A DNA stretch of 11,490 bases, from positions 1 to 11,490 of the forward strand of contig DFGZ01000267.1 in assembly GCA_002371295.1 (NCBI GenBank), in the 5' to 3' direction. The notes under the pieces are model-generated. The model made no database searches, was not told the origin of the DNA, and saw only the letters and a program-made list of their open reading frames with translations. Each line of letters begins with the position of its first letter. The stretch's first letter is position 1. Shown in pieces: positions 1 through 8,615 of the stretch. Made by a program: the position numbers and the translations under genes. This DNA comes from Oribacterium sp. UBA3737. Lineage in GTDB: Bacteria; Bacillota_A; Clostridia; Lachnospirales; Lachnospiraceae.

Positions 1-1
1 T

Positions 2-469
2 ATGGGTGTCATCGCTGAGAATGGGATGCCTAAGAATGCCATGTGGATCCAGTGCGCTATTGTATCTCTGATGGTACTCCTTGTATCATTCGGAGGAGAT
101 TCCATGCAGCAGTTCTTCCTGATCCTGACAGCAATGGTCAATGTAGGTATGACTATTCCGTATATGTTCATCTCTTTTGCTTTTCCTAAATTCAAAGAGC
201 TTAAGGGAATTGATCGCAGCTTTGTTGTATACAAGTCCGGTAAATCTGCAAAGATATGGGGATATATCGTGACATTGACACTTTTCTTTGCAAATCTTTT
301 TGCGATCATCCAGCCGGCACTGGACGGTGATTTCAAGACAACCTTCTGGTCACTGAGCGGCCCTGTAATCTTCGGATTTGCAGCATGGCTTATCTACAGA
401 GGATATGAGAAGCGCGTTGCTCAGGGCAAGCTTGAGGAAGAAATTCTTGATAAAAATGCCATTGCGTAA
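2..469 (+). CDS. APC-family amino acid permease, C-terminal part (5' truncated by window edge)
   Basis: This is the last 155 codons of an integral membrane transporter; the frame is open to the window edge, so the first visible ATG is probably internal. Four hydrophobic stretches are visible (roughly residues 13-32, 37-63, 84-105 and 113-132 of the visible part), separated by short charged loops, ending in a charged cytoplasmic tail rich in Lys and Glu. The segment GMPKNAMWIQ just before a membrane helix matches the style of the loop before a late helix in glutamate/GABA antiporter-like APC permeases (GadC/YjeM group). The likely role is proton-coupled uptake or exchange of an amino acid at the cytoplasmic membrane; the substrate cannot be told from this fragment. 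The gene ends TAA and is followed by a strong terminator, so it is probably the last gene of its transcript. Family assignment is fairly secure, substrate is not. Confidence 0.75.
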   Translation: MGVIAENGMPKNAMWIQCAIVSLMVLLVSFGGDSMQQFFLILTAMVNVGMTIPYMFISFAFPKFKELKGIDRSFVVYKSGKSAKIWGYIVTLTLFFANLFAIIQPALDGDFKTTFWSLSGPVIFGFAAWLIYRGYEKRVAQGKLEEEILDKNAIA

Positions 470-506
470 GTAAATAATCAGACACAAGTGATGAGCTTGT
501 GACTTC

Positions 507-570
507 AATAAATCCATTCCATTTATTGCACCGAAACATTGCAATTTTTGGAATGGATTTATTTTTTTTA
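507..570 (+). terminator. Rho-independent terminator after the permease gene
   Basis: A 14-base perfect stem (507-520 with 550-563) encloses a second inner pairing (525-530 with 540-545) and runs into a T tract at 562-569. It closes the permease transcript. Because it also lies only about 44 bases before the start of the phospho-beta-glucosidase gene, it could double as an attenuator of that operon. No RAT-like antiterminator sequence was recognised next to it. Confidence 0.85.
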
Positions 571-571
571 A

Positions 572-2062
<1,491 letters not shown>

Positions 2063-2085
2063 TTTCGGATTAAGGAGATAATACA

Positions 2086-3438
2086 ATGAAGAAAGAACTT
2101 GATTTTAAAACCATGGCGCCTGCCATCATCGCAGCTGTCGGCGGAGCTGAGAACATTAAGACTCATACACACTGTATGACAAGATTAAGGCTTGTTCTTC
2201 AGGATAAGAAAAAGGCTAATGAAGAGGAACTGAAGGCAATCGACGGAGTAAAGGGTATCGTAGACCAGGCAGGTCAGTACCAGATCGTCATCGGACCTTC
2301 CGTAGAGCAGCTTTACAATGAGATGGTTCCGCTGCTTCCATCAACAGGAGCTGAGGCACCTGTTAATGAAAATCTTGACGGAGATACAAAGGAGAATACG
2401 GTAAGTAAGATATTTGCATTTATCTCAGGCTGTATCACACCTACACTTCCGGTACTTATCGGTTCAGGTCTTATCTCGGCACTTCTTTCCATCGTGAAAT
2501 TCATGAATCCGGCAGCTACAGAAACAAACACATATATTCTGATCAATGCACTGGCCCAGGCGGCTTACAGCTATCTTCCGGTTATGGTTGCCTTCGCAGG
2601 CGCACGACGTCTCAAGACCAATGAATATGTTGCGGCATTTGTGATGCTGGCACTTTGCTCAGGCACTATTTCAGGCGTTGAGGAGCTTGATCTTTTCGGC
2701 ATCGCCCTTACAAAGGTAAGCTATACTTCAAATATCGTGCCTGCACTTCTCATGGTTCCTGTCATGGCAGTCCTTGACCGTCAGATTATGAAGGTACTTC
2801 CTGATGCCGTTAAGTCGATTCTCAGACCATTCATCCTCGGTCTTGTGATGTTCGTGCTTACACTTCTCATCCTTGGACCTATCGGAACCATCATCGGTAC
2901 AGCTCTCGCTAACTTCTGCGTATGGCTTACAAGCTTCGGCGGAATCAGCATGGCAGTTCTTTCAGCATTACATCCGCTTCTTGTAATGGTTGGTATGCAC
3001 ACTATCATCACTCCGCTTATCGTAAACGAGATCACAACCTATGGTTCATCACTTCTCTTTACAAAGGCGCTTGCAGCCAACCTTGCTATCGCAGGTGCAG
3101 CTCTTGCGGTTGGTGTTAAAGCAAAGAAGGCAGAAAACAAGCAGACAGGTATCTCAACAGGTGTTACAGCCCTTCTTTCAGTAACTGAGCCTGCTCTTTA
3201 CGGATGTCTCATCCGCCTCAGAAAGCCTCTTATCTCAGCAATCGCTGCAGCAGCTATCACAGGAATCTTCGTAGGTATGTTTGATGTTCGTGCTTATGCA
3301 ACAGCATCCTGCTCATTCCTTACACTTCCTATCTTCCTCGGCGGTACCATGCAGAACTTCGTATTCGCATGTGTAGCAGCAGTCATGGCTACAGTCCTCG
3401 GATTTGTTATCACATGGTTCGTAGGATTTGATGAGTGA
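2086..3438 (+). CDS. PTS beta-glucoside transporter, EIIBC component
   Basis: This membrane permease phosphorylates beta-glucosides as they enter. The EIIB domain (about residues 1-90) carries the phosphorylated Cys30 in THTHCMTRLR. After a linker, the EIIC domain (about 105-450) contains many hydrophobic helices, including FISGCITPTLPVLIGSGLIS near its start and the substrate-site motif SVTEPALYG with Glu368. At 450 residues it ends after EIIC, so it lacks the C-terminal EIIA domain found in full-length BglF/BglP-type proteins (around 600 residues or more). An EIIA from another locus must supply phosphate. The ATG is preceded by AAGGAG (2072-2077) with 8 bases of spacing. It lies directly downstream of the phospho-beta-glucosidase, which would cleave its product, and a strong terminator follows about 50 bases after the stop. 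No antiterminator or repressor gene of the operon is in the window. Confidence 0.93.
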   Translation: MKKELDFKTMAPAIIAAVGGAENIKTHTHCMTRLRLVLQDKKKANEEELKAIDGVKGIVDQAGQYQIVIGPSVEQLYNEMVPLLPSTGAEAPVNENLDGDTKENTVSKIFAFISGCITPTLPVLIGSGLISALLSIVKFMNPAATETNTYILINALAQAAYSYLPVMVAFAGARRLKTNEYVAAFVMLALCSGTISGVEELDLFGIALTKVSYTSNIVPALLMVPVMAVLDRQIMKVLPDAVKSILRPFILGLVMFVLTLLILGPIGTIIGTALANFCVWLTSFGGISMAVLSALHPLLVMVGMHTIITPLIVNEITTYGSSLLFTKALAANLAIAGAALAVGVKAKKAENKQTGISTGVTALLSVTEPALYGCLIRLRKPLISAIAAAAITGIFVGMFDVRAYATASCSFLTLPIFLGGTMQNFVFACVAAVMATVLGFVITWFVGFDE

Positions 3439-3489
3439 TATGCTGATGAAAACACTTTGAAATCATCACATTAATAACAAAACTAAGTG

Positions 3490-3531
3490 CCCCGGATATG
3501 TTTCGAAAAGATACATATCCGGGGATTTTTT
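3490..3531 (+). terminator. Rho-independent terminator of the beta-glucoside operon
   Basis: A 12-base perfect stem (3490-3501 with 3513-3524, CCCCGGATATGT against its complement) with an 11-base loop is followed by a six-T run (3526-3531). On the opposite strand no good T run follows, so it appears to serve only the plus-strand operon. Confidence 0.9.
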
Positions 3532-3556
3532 AACTCGGCAAAATTCAGATCATTTT

Positions 3557-3713
3557 ATGATGCAGCACACTGCACATGGATGCGTGTTGTTTCTGAAGTT
3601 TTTGAAGTGCATCGCTTACATTATGGTGAAGTACACTGCACACAGATGCGTGGGCTGGCGCTATCCGTGAGCGGCAAAAGTCGATATGGGACCCATTCGT
3701 GCTATGCCCTCAT
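3557..3713. repeat. Degenerate, mosaic copy of the dispersed hairpin repeat (copy A)
   Basis: This region holds pieces also found in the two better copies downstream. Positions 3564-3586 and 3630-3652 are an imperfect direct repeat (20 of 23 identical) that resembles 10257 onward in copy B. Positions 3667-3687 match the terminal inverted repeat, and 3681-3707 read on the minus strand match the right part of copy C: 28 of 32 bases agree over the stretch that starts at the GCATAGC heptamer. The outer limits are uncertain; ATGATG at 3557 is taken as a likely left edge. It forms the 3' flank of the CobW-type gene and overlaps its last codons. Open frames across it are translations of the repeat, not genes. 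Confidence 0.6.
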
Positions 3714-4679
3714 GGCAATCTTTGATGGTCTGTTTTTCTGTATGATCTTTTTGTTAATGGAAATGTTCCGGCCGTCAAACAGGTTTCCCATGCGGATACC
3801 AAGCCCGATCCTGTCTATATCCTTTCCGATAAATACACACTGATTTGCTGTTTCCGGTGAGGCTGAGACAGAGTAGAGATGGTCTGCAAGATCAAAACGG
3901 AGAGTCTCACTGCCTACAGGGATGGTGCCCTTGGCGCGGACGATATGTCCAAACTGTCCTCTCAGGCAATCCTCTAAAAGCTGAATGAGCTCAAATGGAT
4001 TCTCCATAGAAGCATGGTTCATGGTTATCTGTGAGAAGTCATCCTTCTCTGTTTCCGTTTCTTCAACATCGATGTTATCGGAAGGAAGGGCCATGACAGA
4101 ACGCCACCAGTCATCATCCTGCTTTGAATAATGTCTGCATATGATTTCTGCATCGGGATTTATTTCTCTGACAGCTTTTTCCGTGGCTGCCAGAACTTCT
4201 GCATCCTCATTTTCACACTTTGAAAAGACCACAGTTTTCGCATAGGCTATCTGATCTTTGTAAAGTGTCTCGAATTCCATCATGTTCTGAGTGTAGCTGC
4301 GTGGAGCTAAGATCACTACAGGATTAAGTAGCGTTACCGGATCGTGAAGAAGGGGCTTTAAGTTGGAGAGGATATTGCTGAGTCGTCCTACGCCGGTTGG
4401 TTCTATAATGAGATACTCCGGAGACAAACCGGAAAATACAGTAAATACCGAATTCACGAAGCTGTCCTTCATGGTGCAGCAGACGCAGCCCTCCATAAAT
4501 TCCAGAACCTCCAGCTTTTTATCTCCGGAATCTGTACTGCGAAGTTCTCCCGCATCTATGCTGTTGTTTCCGTATTCATTTTCCAGAATAACCGGAGCGG
4601 TTCCTGTACGTCGGATGAGCTCTTTGATAAAAGTGGTTTTACCGGCACCTAAAAAACCGGATACAATGAGAATCTTCAT
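3702..4679 (-). CDS. COG0523 / CobW-family GTPase (putative metal chaperone)
   Basis: This 325-residue cytoplasmic G3E GTPase belongs to the COG0523 family, whose members deliver or insert metal ions into target proteins. The Walker A motif GFLGAGKTT is at residues 8-16. The metal-binding CxCC motif (CVCC) is at 65-68. A Walker B-like IIEPTGVG follows at 91-98, and the guanine-recognition motif is SKCE at 153-156 where NKxD is usual. The C-terminal CobW domain (about 230-310) contains FGHIVRAKG. The ATG has AAGGA about 9 bases upstream. The gene follows the zinc-dependent alcohol dehydrogenase on the same strand with 88 bases between them, so the two are plausibly co-transcribed; a hairpin in the gap may lower expression of this gene. 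The stop codon lies inside a dispersed repeat. Family is clear; the metal (zinc is likely from the neighbour) and the client are inferred. Neighbouring cobalamin genes are absent, so naming it cobW would be unsafe. Confidence 0.88.
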   Translation of the reverse strand: MKILIVSGFLGAGKTTFIKELIRRTGTAPVILENEYGNNSIDAGELRSTDSGDKKLEVLEFMEGCVCCTMKDSFVNSVFTVFSGLSPEYLIIEPTGVGRLSNILSNLKPLLHDPVTLLNPVVILAPRSYTQNMMEFETLYKDQIAYAKTVVFSKCENEDAEVLAATEKAVREINPDAEIICRHYSKQDDDWWRSVMALPSDNIDVEETETEKDDFSQITMNHASMENPFELIQLLEDCLRGQFGHIVRAKGTIPVGSETLRFDLADHLYSVSASPETANQCVFIGKDIDRIGLGIRMGNLFDGRNISINKKIIQKNRPSKIAMRA

Positions 4680-4699
4680 AATAGAATCCTTAACAGAAG

Positions 4700-4720
4700 G
4701 GAGCGGTCAAAGACCGCTCC
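4700..4720 (-). terminator. Hairpin between alcohol dehydrogenase and CobW-type GTPase; weak terminator or processing site
   Basis: A perfect 8-base GC-rich stem (4700-4707 with 4713-4720) and a 5-base loop lie in the gap between the two minus-strand genes. In the direction of transcription it is followed by CTTCTGTT, a poor T run, so termination would be partial at best. It may stabilise the 3' end of the dehydrogenase message and allow lower expression of the GTPase gene. Confidence 0.5.
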
Positions 4721-4767
4721 GATAAGCTTTATGTGTATAAGTTGGATTAATTAATATGCTGTGATAA

Positions 4768-5835
4768 TTATGGGTTGTTGTCAAGGATAACAACAGGCTT
4801 GATGAGATCAGCAGGCTTGTCCTTCATGAGCTGAAGTGCCTCAGGAATGTGCTCCCAGCCGTGGAATACATGAGTAGAAAGCTTGCTTACATCGAGCTTG
4901 CCTGATGATACGAGAGCACCAAGCTTTTCCATGCGGAGACGTCCGCCCGGCATGAGACCGCCGTTGATCTGCTTGTGACCCATACCTACGCCCCATTCTA
5001 CACGTGGGATAGTGATGAAATCACCGCTTCCGAGGTAGTTTACATTACCGATCTTTCCACCCGGTTTAAGGGACTTAACGGCTGATTCAAAAGTCTTAAC
5101 GCTTCCGCCTGCGATAACTACGCGGTCAACACCCTTACCGTTTGTAAGCTTCATAACCTGATCTTCGATGGTTCCGTCCTTGTAGCTGATGAACTCGTCA
5201 GCACCATAGAACTTAGCTGCATCTACGCACTTAGGACGTGTTCCTACTGCGATAATGCGGGAAGCTCCACGCATATGTGTACCTGCTACTGACATAAGAC
5301 CAACAGGTCCGATACCTATTACCAGAACTGTATCACCGAACTGAACATCTGCGAGCTCAACACCATGGAAACCTGTAGGAACCATATCTGAAAGCATACA
5401 TGCATCTTCGAGGCTCATACCCTCAGGCATATGTGCGAGGTTTCCGTCAGCATCATTAACATGGAAAAACTCGGAATCAAGACCATCCTTGAAGTTTGAG
5501 AACTTCCAGCCTGCGAGCATTCCGTTTGAATGCATTGAGTAGCCGCCCTGTGCCTCAAGTGAATTCCAGTCAGGTGTGATAGCAGGAACGAGAACCTTGT
5601 CGCCCGGCTTGAAATCCTTAACCATGGAACCTACTTCTACGACTTCAGCACATCCCTCATGTCCGAGGATCATGTTGTGACGATCACCTACCGCACCTTC
5701 CCAGACTGTGTGTACGTCTGAAGTACAGATAGCGATGGCAAGTGGCTTACAGATAGCATCCATTGGTCCGCATACGGGACGTTCCTTCTCAATCCAGCCT
5801 ACTTCGCCGATCTTGAGCATTGCAAAACCCTTCAT
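4768..5835 (-). CDS. NADP(H)-dependent secondary alcohol dehydrogenase, zinc-containing
   Basis: This 355-residue medium-chain dehydrogenase interconverts secondary alcohols and ketones (2-propanol/acetone type) in the cytoplasm. The sequence tracks the Clostridium beijerinckii / Thermoanaerobacter enzyme closely from the first residues (MKGFAMLKIGEVGWIEKERP). The catalytic zinc ligands fall at the expected places: Cys37 in AICTSD, His59 and Glu60 in LGHEG, and the Asp in LSDMVPTGFHG near residue 150. The Rossmann motif GIGPVGL follows. The coenzyme region reads VGTRPKCVDAAKFYG. Compared with the known NADP pocket (Gly198, Ser199, Arg200, Tyr218), Ser199 is replaced by Thr while Arg and Tyr are kept, which favours NADP(H). 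The structural-zinc cysteine cluster of horse-liver-type enzymes is absent, as normal for this group. AAGGAG lies 9 bases before the ATG. It probably has its own promoter at 5926-5955 and leads into the COG0523 GTPase gene. Confidence 0.93.
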   Translation of the reverse strand: MKGFAMLKIGEVGWIEKERPVCGPMDAICKPLAIAICTSDVHTVWEGAVGDRHNMILGHEGCAEVVEVGSMVKDFKPGDKVLVPAITPDWNSLEAQGGYSMHSNGMLAGWKFSNFKDGLDSEFFHVNDADGNLAHMPEGMSLEDACMLSDMVPTGFHGVELADVQFGDTVLVIGIGPVGLMSVAGTHMRGASRIIAVGTRPKCVDAAKFYGADEFISYKDGTIEDQVMKLTNGKGVDRVVIAGGSVKTFESAVKSLKPGGKIGNVNYLGSGDFITIPRVEWGVGMGHKQINGGLMPGGRLRMEKLGALVSSGKLDVSKLSTHVFHGWEHIPEALQLMKDKPADLIKPVVILDNNP

Positions 5836-6235
5836 AAATAATTACTCCTTCTTTGTGTATTTTTTATAACCCCGTCGGGCTAATTCACGAAACAATGTTA
5901 AAAGATTATCAATAATGCTGTTATAATGATACTCAATAAGTGCAAAAACTGTCAATAAAATGACGAAAATATTTTTCAAAATAGGCAATATGCACACATA
6001 AGCTGTTATAACATTAGTTGAAATTATTTTGTGAAATGCAAAGGAGAAGAAAAAATTAATCGATATTATAACTGCTGATGATTACATCATTCTGAAGATA
6101 TAAAAAATCTTGAAAAGAGCTGCCGGAAAGGCGGAATAAGAGGCGGAAAAGGCTGCTAAAGGAGCATGATATCAGCTTTTTGTATATGTGTAACAGCTTT
6201 CAAGACGCTGATGATAACGCCTTAGCGGCAGCATT
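5836..6235. other. 400-base intergenic region: dehydrogenase leader and promoter, plus a possible decayed small ORF
   Basis: The part next to the dehydrogenase (5836-5960) holds its ribosome binding site, leader and promoter. The motif GCTGTTATAA occurs twice on the plus strand, near 5918 and near 6002. Around 6041-6047 there is a strong plus-strand AAAGGAG, but no ATG, GTG or TTG follows at a usable distance and every frame is broken by stops within about 50 codons. One reading of 6050-6170 gives short Lys/Ala/Glu-rich stretches that would join only through frameshifts. I see no intact gene or RNA gene here and no strong terminator for the IspF-like gene that ends at 6236. Confidence 0.4.
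5926..5955 (-). promoter_or_regulatory. Predicted sigma-A promoter of the alcohol dehydrogenase gene
   Basis: On the minus strand a perfect TTGACA (5955-5950) is followed after 18 bases by TATCAT (5931-5926), one mismatch from TATAAT. Transcription would start near 5919 and give a leader of roughly 80 bases before the ATG. The element is the best promoter match in the 400-base gap and is correctly oriented. Confidence 0.6.
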
Positions 6236-6700
6236 TTAATCGACAGTAATTACCGCCAGAACATTGATCCCGTTTCCTTTACCGAATTCTGTCAATTCTT
6301 CTCCGCTTGTTGCAGTGATACCTATATTTTTTTCGTCAGTTCCCAACATAGCTGCAAGGCTTCTGCGCATTTCAGGAATCCTGGGAGTGATACGCGGACG
6401 TTTGCCCTCGATGGAAATCGACAAATGAACTATGGTTCCCTCCAGATCTTTAAGTCCTTCCCTGAGATACACTTTGCTGTCTGTGATTCCGTTTTTCAGG
6501 AACTCTTTGGTTTTTGGCCCAAGTACATCCACTGTTGTTATGCCCGTTATGGCCCTTGTGACTGCATGAAGAATCACGTCTCCGTCACTGTTGGCAAGAA
6601 GGGGCTGTTCCCCTTCAAAAACCACTCCCCCCAGTATTAAAGGCTTGCCTGAACCACTATCATCAAAACGATGCGAATCCTGTCCTATTGCTACTTTCAT
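6236..6700 (-). CDS. Divergent IspF-like protein (2-C-methyl-D-erythritol 2,4-cyclodiphosphate synthase family)
   Basis: This 154-residue protein has the YgbB/IspF fold by sequence. Asp8 and His10 in GQDSHRF, the block NSDGDVILHA (37-46) with His45, the stretch PRIPEMR, and the C-terminal ATSGEEL...GKGNGI all align with IspF along its whole length. IspF makes the cyclic diphosphate of the MEP isoprenoid pathway from CDP-methylerythritol phosphate. Here the zinc ligands (E. coli Asp8, His10, His42) are kept. However, E. coli His34 becomes Asn37, Asp46 becomes Arg49, the FPDTDP loop is replaced by an unrelated stretch, and the Lys in NVKATTTE becomes Thr. It is therefore probably a paralog with altered or lost cyclase activity rather than the housekeeping enzyme. 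The ATG has GGGAG 7 bases upstream and begins 17 bases after the nucleotidyltransferase gene, so the two are translated from one message. Family is secure, catalytic role unknown. Confidence 0.8.
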   Translation of the reverse strand: MKVAIGQDSHRFDDSGSGKPLILGGVVFEGEQPLLANSDGDVILHAVTRAITGITTVDVLGPKTKEFLKNGITDSKVYLREGLKDLEGTIVHLSISIEGKRPRITPRIPEMRRSLAAMLGTDEKNIGITATSGEELTEFGKGNGINVLAVITVD

Positions 6701-6717
6701 TGAGTCTCTCCCTTCAT

Positions 6718-7224
6718 TCAGCTTTGGCTTTCACGGATTTTCTTTATAAGAAGTGTCGTGGAAATTCCCTTTGTTTCCTCAACCTCATGAATTTCCGTAC
6801 CTATCTCGTTGTAGAGCTTCATGAGGATATCCGGAAGCTTCTTGGAAGGTTTAATGAGCACATCAGGCTTTAAATCCGAAACCAGCTGATAATATCTTAG
6901 ATACTGCATCCTGTCCTCCTCAGGTACATCAGGGATGCCGGTATCTATCTTCCTGTCAGCAATCAATGTATAATCCACATACTTTATGGCATCGACTATC
7001 GATGCACGCTGTTGCTCATCCTCGATAGGTCTGTCCTTTCCCTTAAGCTTTATCGCTTCATCACATTTTACAAGGACAACAAGTATATCTCCCAGGGCCT
7101 TTGCACGACGGATCATATTGAGATGTCCCAAGTGAAAAAGATCAAAAGTGCCTTTAAGCATTACTATTTTTTTGTCCTTATTATTTTCTCTTATACTGAT
7201 TAAATCCTCATATGTTATGATCAT
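6718..7224 (-). CDS. Cytidylyltransferase-like nucleotidyltransferase (TagD/HldE/phosphoethanolamine-CT family)
   Basis: This 168-residue cytoplasmic enzyme should transfer a nucleotide from CTP (or ATP) to a small phosphorylated alcohol. The nucleotide-binding signature is KGTFDLFHLGHLNMIRRAK, with HxGH at residues 31-34. The conserved RASIVDAIKYVDYTLI segment follows, and the second signature ISTT is at about 154-157. It is longer than minimal glycerol-3-phosphate cytidylyltransferases (about 130 residues), with roughly 20-30 extra residues between the middle block and DLKPDVLI. The substrate could be glycerol phosphate, phosphoethanolamine, phosphocholine, a heptose phosphate or something else; nothing in the sequence decides this. 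It lies 85 bases downstream of the STAS-kinase gene and 17 bases upstream of the IspF-like gene on the same strand. AGAGGA lies about 9 bases before the ATG. Family is secure, substrate unknown. Confidence 0.85.
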   Translation of the reverse strand: MIITYEDLISIRENNKDKKIVMLKGTFDLFHLGHLNMIRRAKALGDILVVLVKCDEAIKLKGKDRPIEDEQQRASIVDAIKYVDYTLIADRKIDTGIPDVPEEDRMQYLRYYQLVSDLKPDVLIKPSKKLPDILMKLYNEIGTEIHEVEETKGISTTLLIKKIRESQS

Positions 7225-7309
7225 GATTCATATCCTCTATATAGATTAAGCTATGGGTCCGAATTATTTCTGTTGGTCCGGGACAATGATAGTCAGCCTG
7301 ACAGCTGCA

Positions 7310-8506
7310 TCAGAAAAAATCTTTTAGTCCTTTAAGCTTTTCTTTTGTTGTTTCACGTTCATCGTTCAGAAGAAACTTGCGGGCATCAGCCAAATGTATC
7401 TCCAGAAGTTCCTGAGATATCCCCCGGTGTTTCATGGGGAAAAGAGCACTTCTCAGATACCCGAAGGCATCACACAGTTCTTTGACGGCTTTAAATCTTT
7501 CACGTTCTCCGTCTTTTATGTCGAAGTAGCAACGTAACTCTGTTTCATAAAAACGTTTCATATCATTTGGAACTAATCCGTGATGGGCCTTCCTTCCGGG
7601 GATAAAACTCAGATGTGAACGGCACGCCATTCCGGCAAGATCAAATATTGGATGCCCGTATCCGATATCAGCCATATCTATAAGAATCAGTTCCCCGTTT
7701 TGATAAAGCACATTATTTTCATGATAATCACAATGTATAAGAGTATCACGTTCAGGAACTTCATCCAGCATGTCCTTCATAAAACCGTACTCATCTTCGG
7801 TGTAGTAATCTTTCATTCCTTCAAGCCAGCCCATCCAGGTATCCTTCTCGGATGAAAAACCACTGTCCGTGTCCATATGGGTTTCATGTATCTGTTTTAA
7901 AAGTCCGGTAAACTGCACAACTATCTTTTCAAAATCTTCAGGATGCTCCGAAACATGATGCCCTACAGTATCAGCATCTATAAGCTCAAATACAGCACCG
8001 TATCGATCCCCAACCCGAACCAGTTCCATAGGTATGGCAGTAGGAATTCCTTTGATGAAGGAATTCCTGGCAAGATCCATTTCATGACGGATCCTGTCTA
8101 AAGGAATCGTCGGTTCATAACATTTGATGATGGTCTCCGAATCAAGTCTGTAAACATGACTGCTCCTGCCGCTTCCGATCAATTCGCAGCCTTCCACCGA
8201 CAGATCACGCGGCTTTAATCTGACATCCATAAGGGATGTAAATCCGGTTGTCTGAAAGATAGAATAGACGTCATGTGACACATTTTCTATAGGAATTCTT
8301 CCTTCTGTTTTTTTGATTGAATGCAGTAAAACCCGTAATCCCATGCTGCTTATATATGTAAGCTTTTCCGCATCAAATCTGAGAGAACATCCAGGATGTT
8401 CCCTGAGAGCATCATCGATTATACGAGTGCAGTCTTCCGCGTTATCAATAGACATCCTTTCCGGAAGAACTATGCTCAGAACATTTTCAAAAACTGAAAT
8501 CTCCAA
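7310..8506 (-). CDS. STAS domain fused to an APH/choline-kinase-like phosphotransferase
   Basis: This 398-residue cytoplasmic protein has two domains. Residues 1-95 form a STAS (anti-sigma factor antagonist-like) domain with the signature YISSMGLRVLL; Ser54 matches the serine phosphorylated in SpoIIAA-type proteins. Residues 105-390 form an aminoglycoside/choline kinase-like domain: glycine loop GSGRSS (111-116), Lys128 in TIIKCYEP, catalytic loop HCDYHENN (258-265, Asp260 as base), and metal site IDMAD (Asp277). All key kinase residues are present, so activity is likely; whether it phosphorylates a small alcohol or a protein, possibly its own STAS serine, cannot be told. The start is TTG at 8506, supported by GGGTGAT 4-5 bases upstream and by the STAS fold needing these N-terminal residues (the next Met is residue 18, inside the domain). 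It heads a minus-strand gene run with the nucleotidyltransferase and IspF-like genes. The combination recalls TIGR02172-type APH proteins. Confidence 0.85.
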   Translation of the reverse strand: MEISVFENVLSIVLPERMSIDNAEDCTRIIDDALREHPGCSLRFDAEKLTYISSMGLRVLLHSIKKTEGRIPIENVSHDVYSIFQTTGFTSLMDVRLKPRDLSVEGCELIGSGRSSHVYRLDSETIIKCYEPTIPLDRIRHEMDLARNSFIKGIPTAIPMELVRVGDRYGAVFELIDADTVGHHVSEHPEDFEKIVVQFTGLLKQIHETHMDTDSGFSSEKDTWMGWLEGMKDYYTEDEYGFMKDMLDEVPERDTLIHCDYHENNVLYQNGELILIDMADIGYGHPIFDLAGMACRSHLSFIPGRKAHHGLVPNDMKRFYETELRCYFDIKDGERERFKAVKELCDAFGYLRSALFPMKHRGISQELLEIHLADARKFLLNDERETTKEKLKGLKDFF

Positions 8507-8540
8507 CTATATCACCCTTCCATAAAAATTTACTCTCTAC

Positions 8541-8546
8541 ATTATA
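8541..8546 (-). promoter_or_regulatory. Possible -10 element upstream of the STAS-kinase gene
   Basis: A perfect TATAAT on the minus strand lies 35-40 bases before the TTG start, in an AT-rich region. No good -35 match sits 16-18 bases further upstream, so this is only a candidate. Confidence 0.35.
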
Positions 8547-8615
8547 CTACACTATGATACTTATATCATATAACATTTGAATATTTGACCTCCGATGTCA
8601 CCTGAGGTTATGCAG

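Noticed and set aside
3487..3843. A 118-codon open frame on the plus strand
   Set aside because: It begins at the operon terminator, crosses repeat copy A and overlaps the 3' end of the well-supported CobW-type gene in antisense. No domain is visible.
5881..5901. Possible Rex (redox repressor) operator before the alcohol dehydrogenase
   Set aside because: TTCAC and GTTAA half-sites are present but their spacing and symmetry do not fit the Rex consensus well enough.
6050..6080. In-frame TGA TGA after the orphan ribosome binding site as selenocysteine codons
   Set aside because: There is no proper start codon, no recognisable SECIS hairpin right after, and the frame ends again soon downstream.
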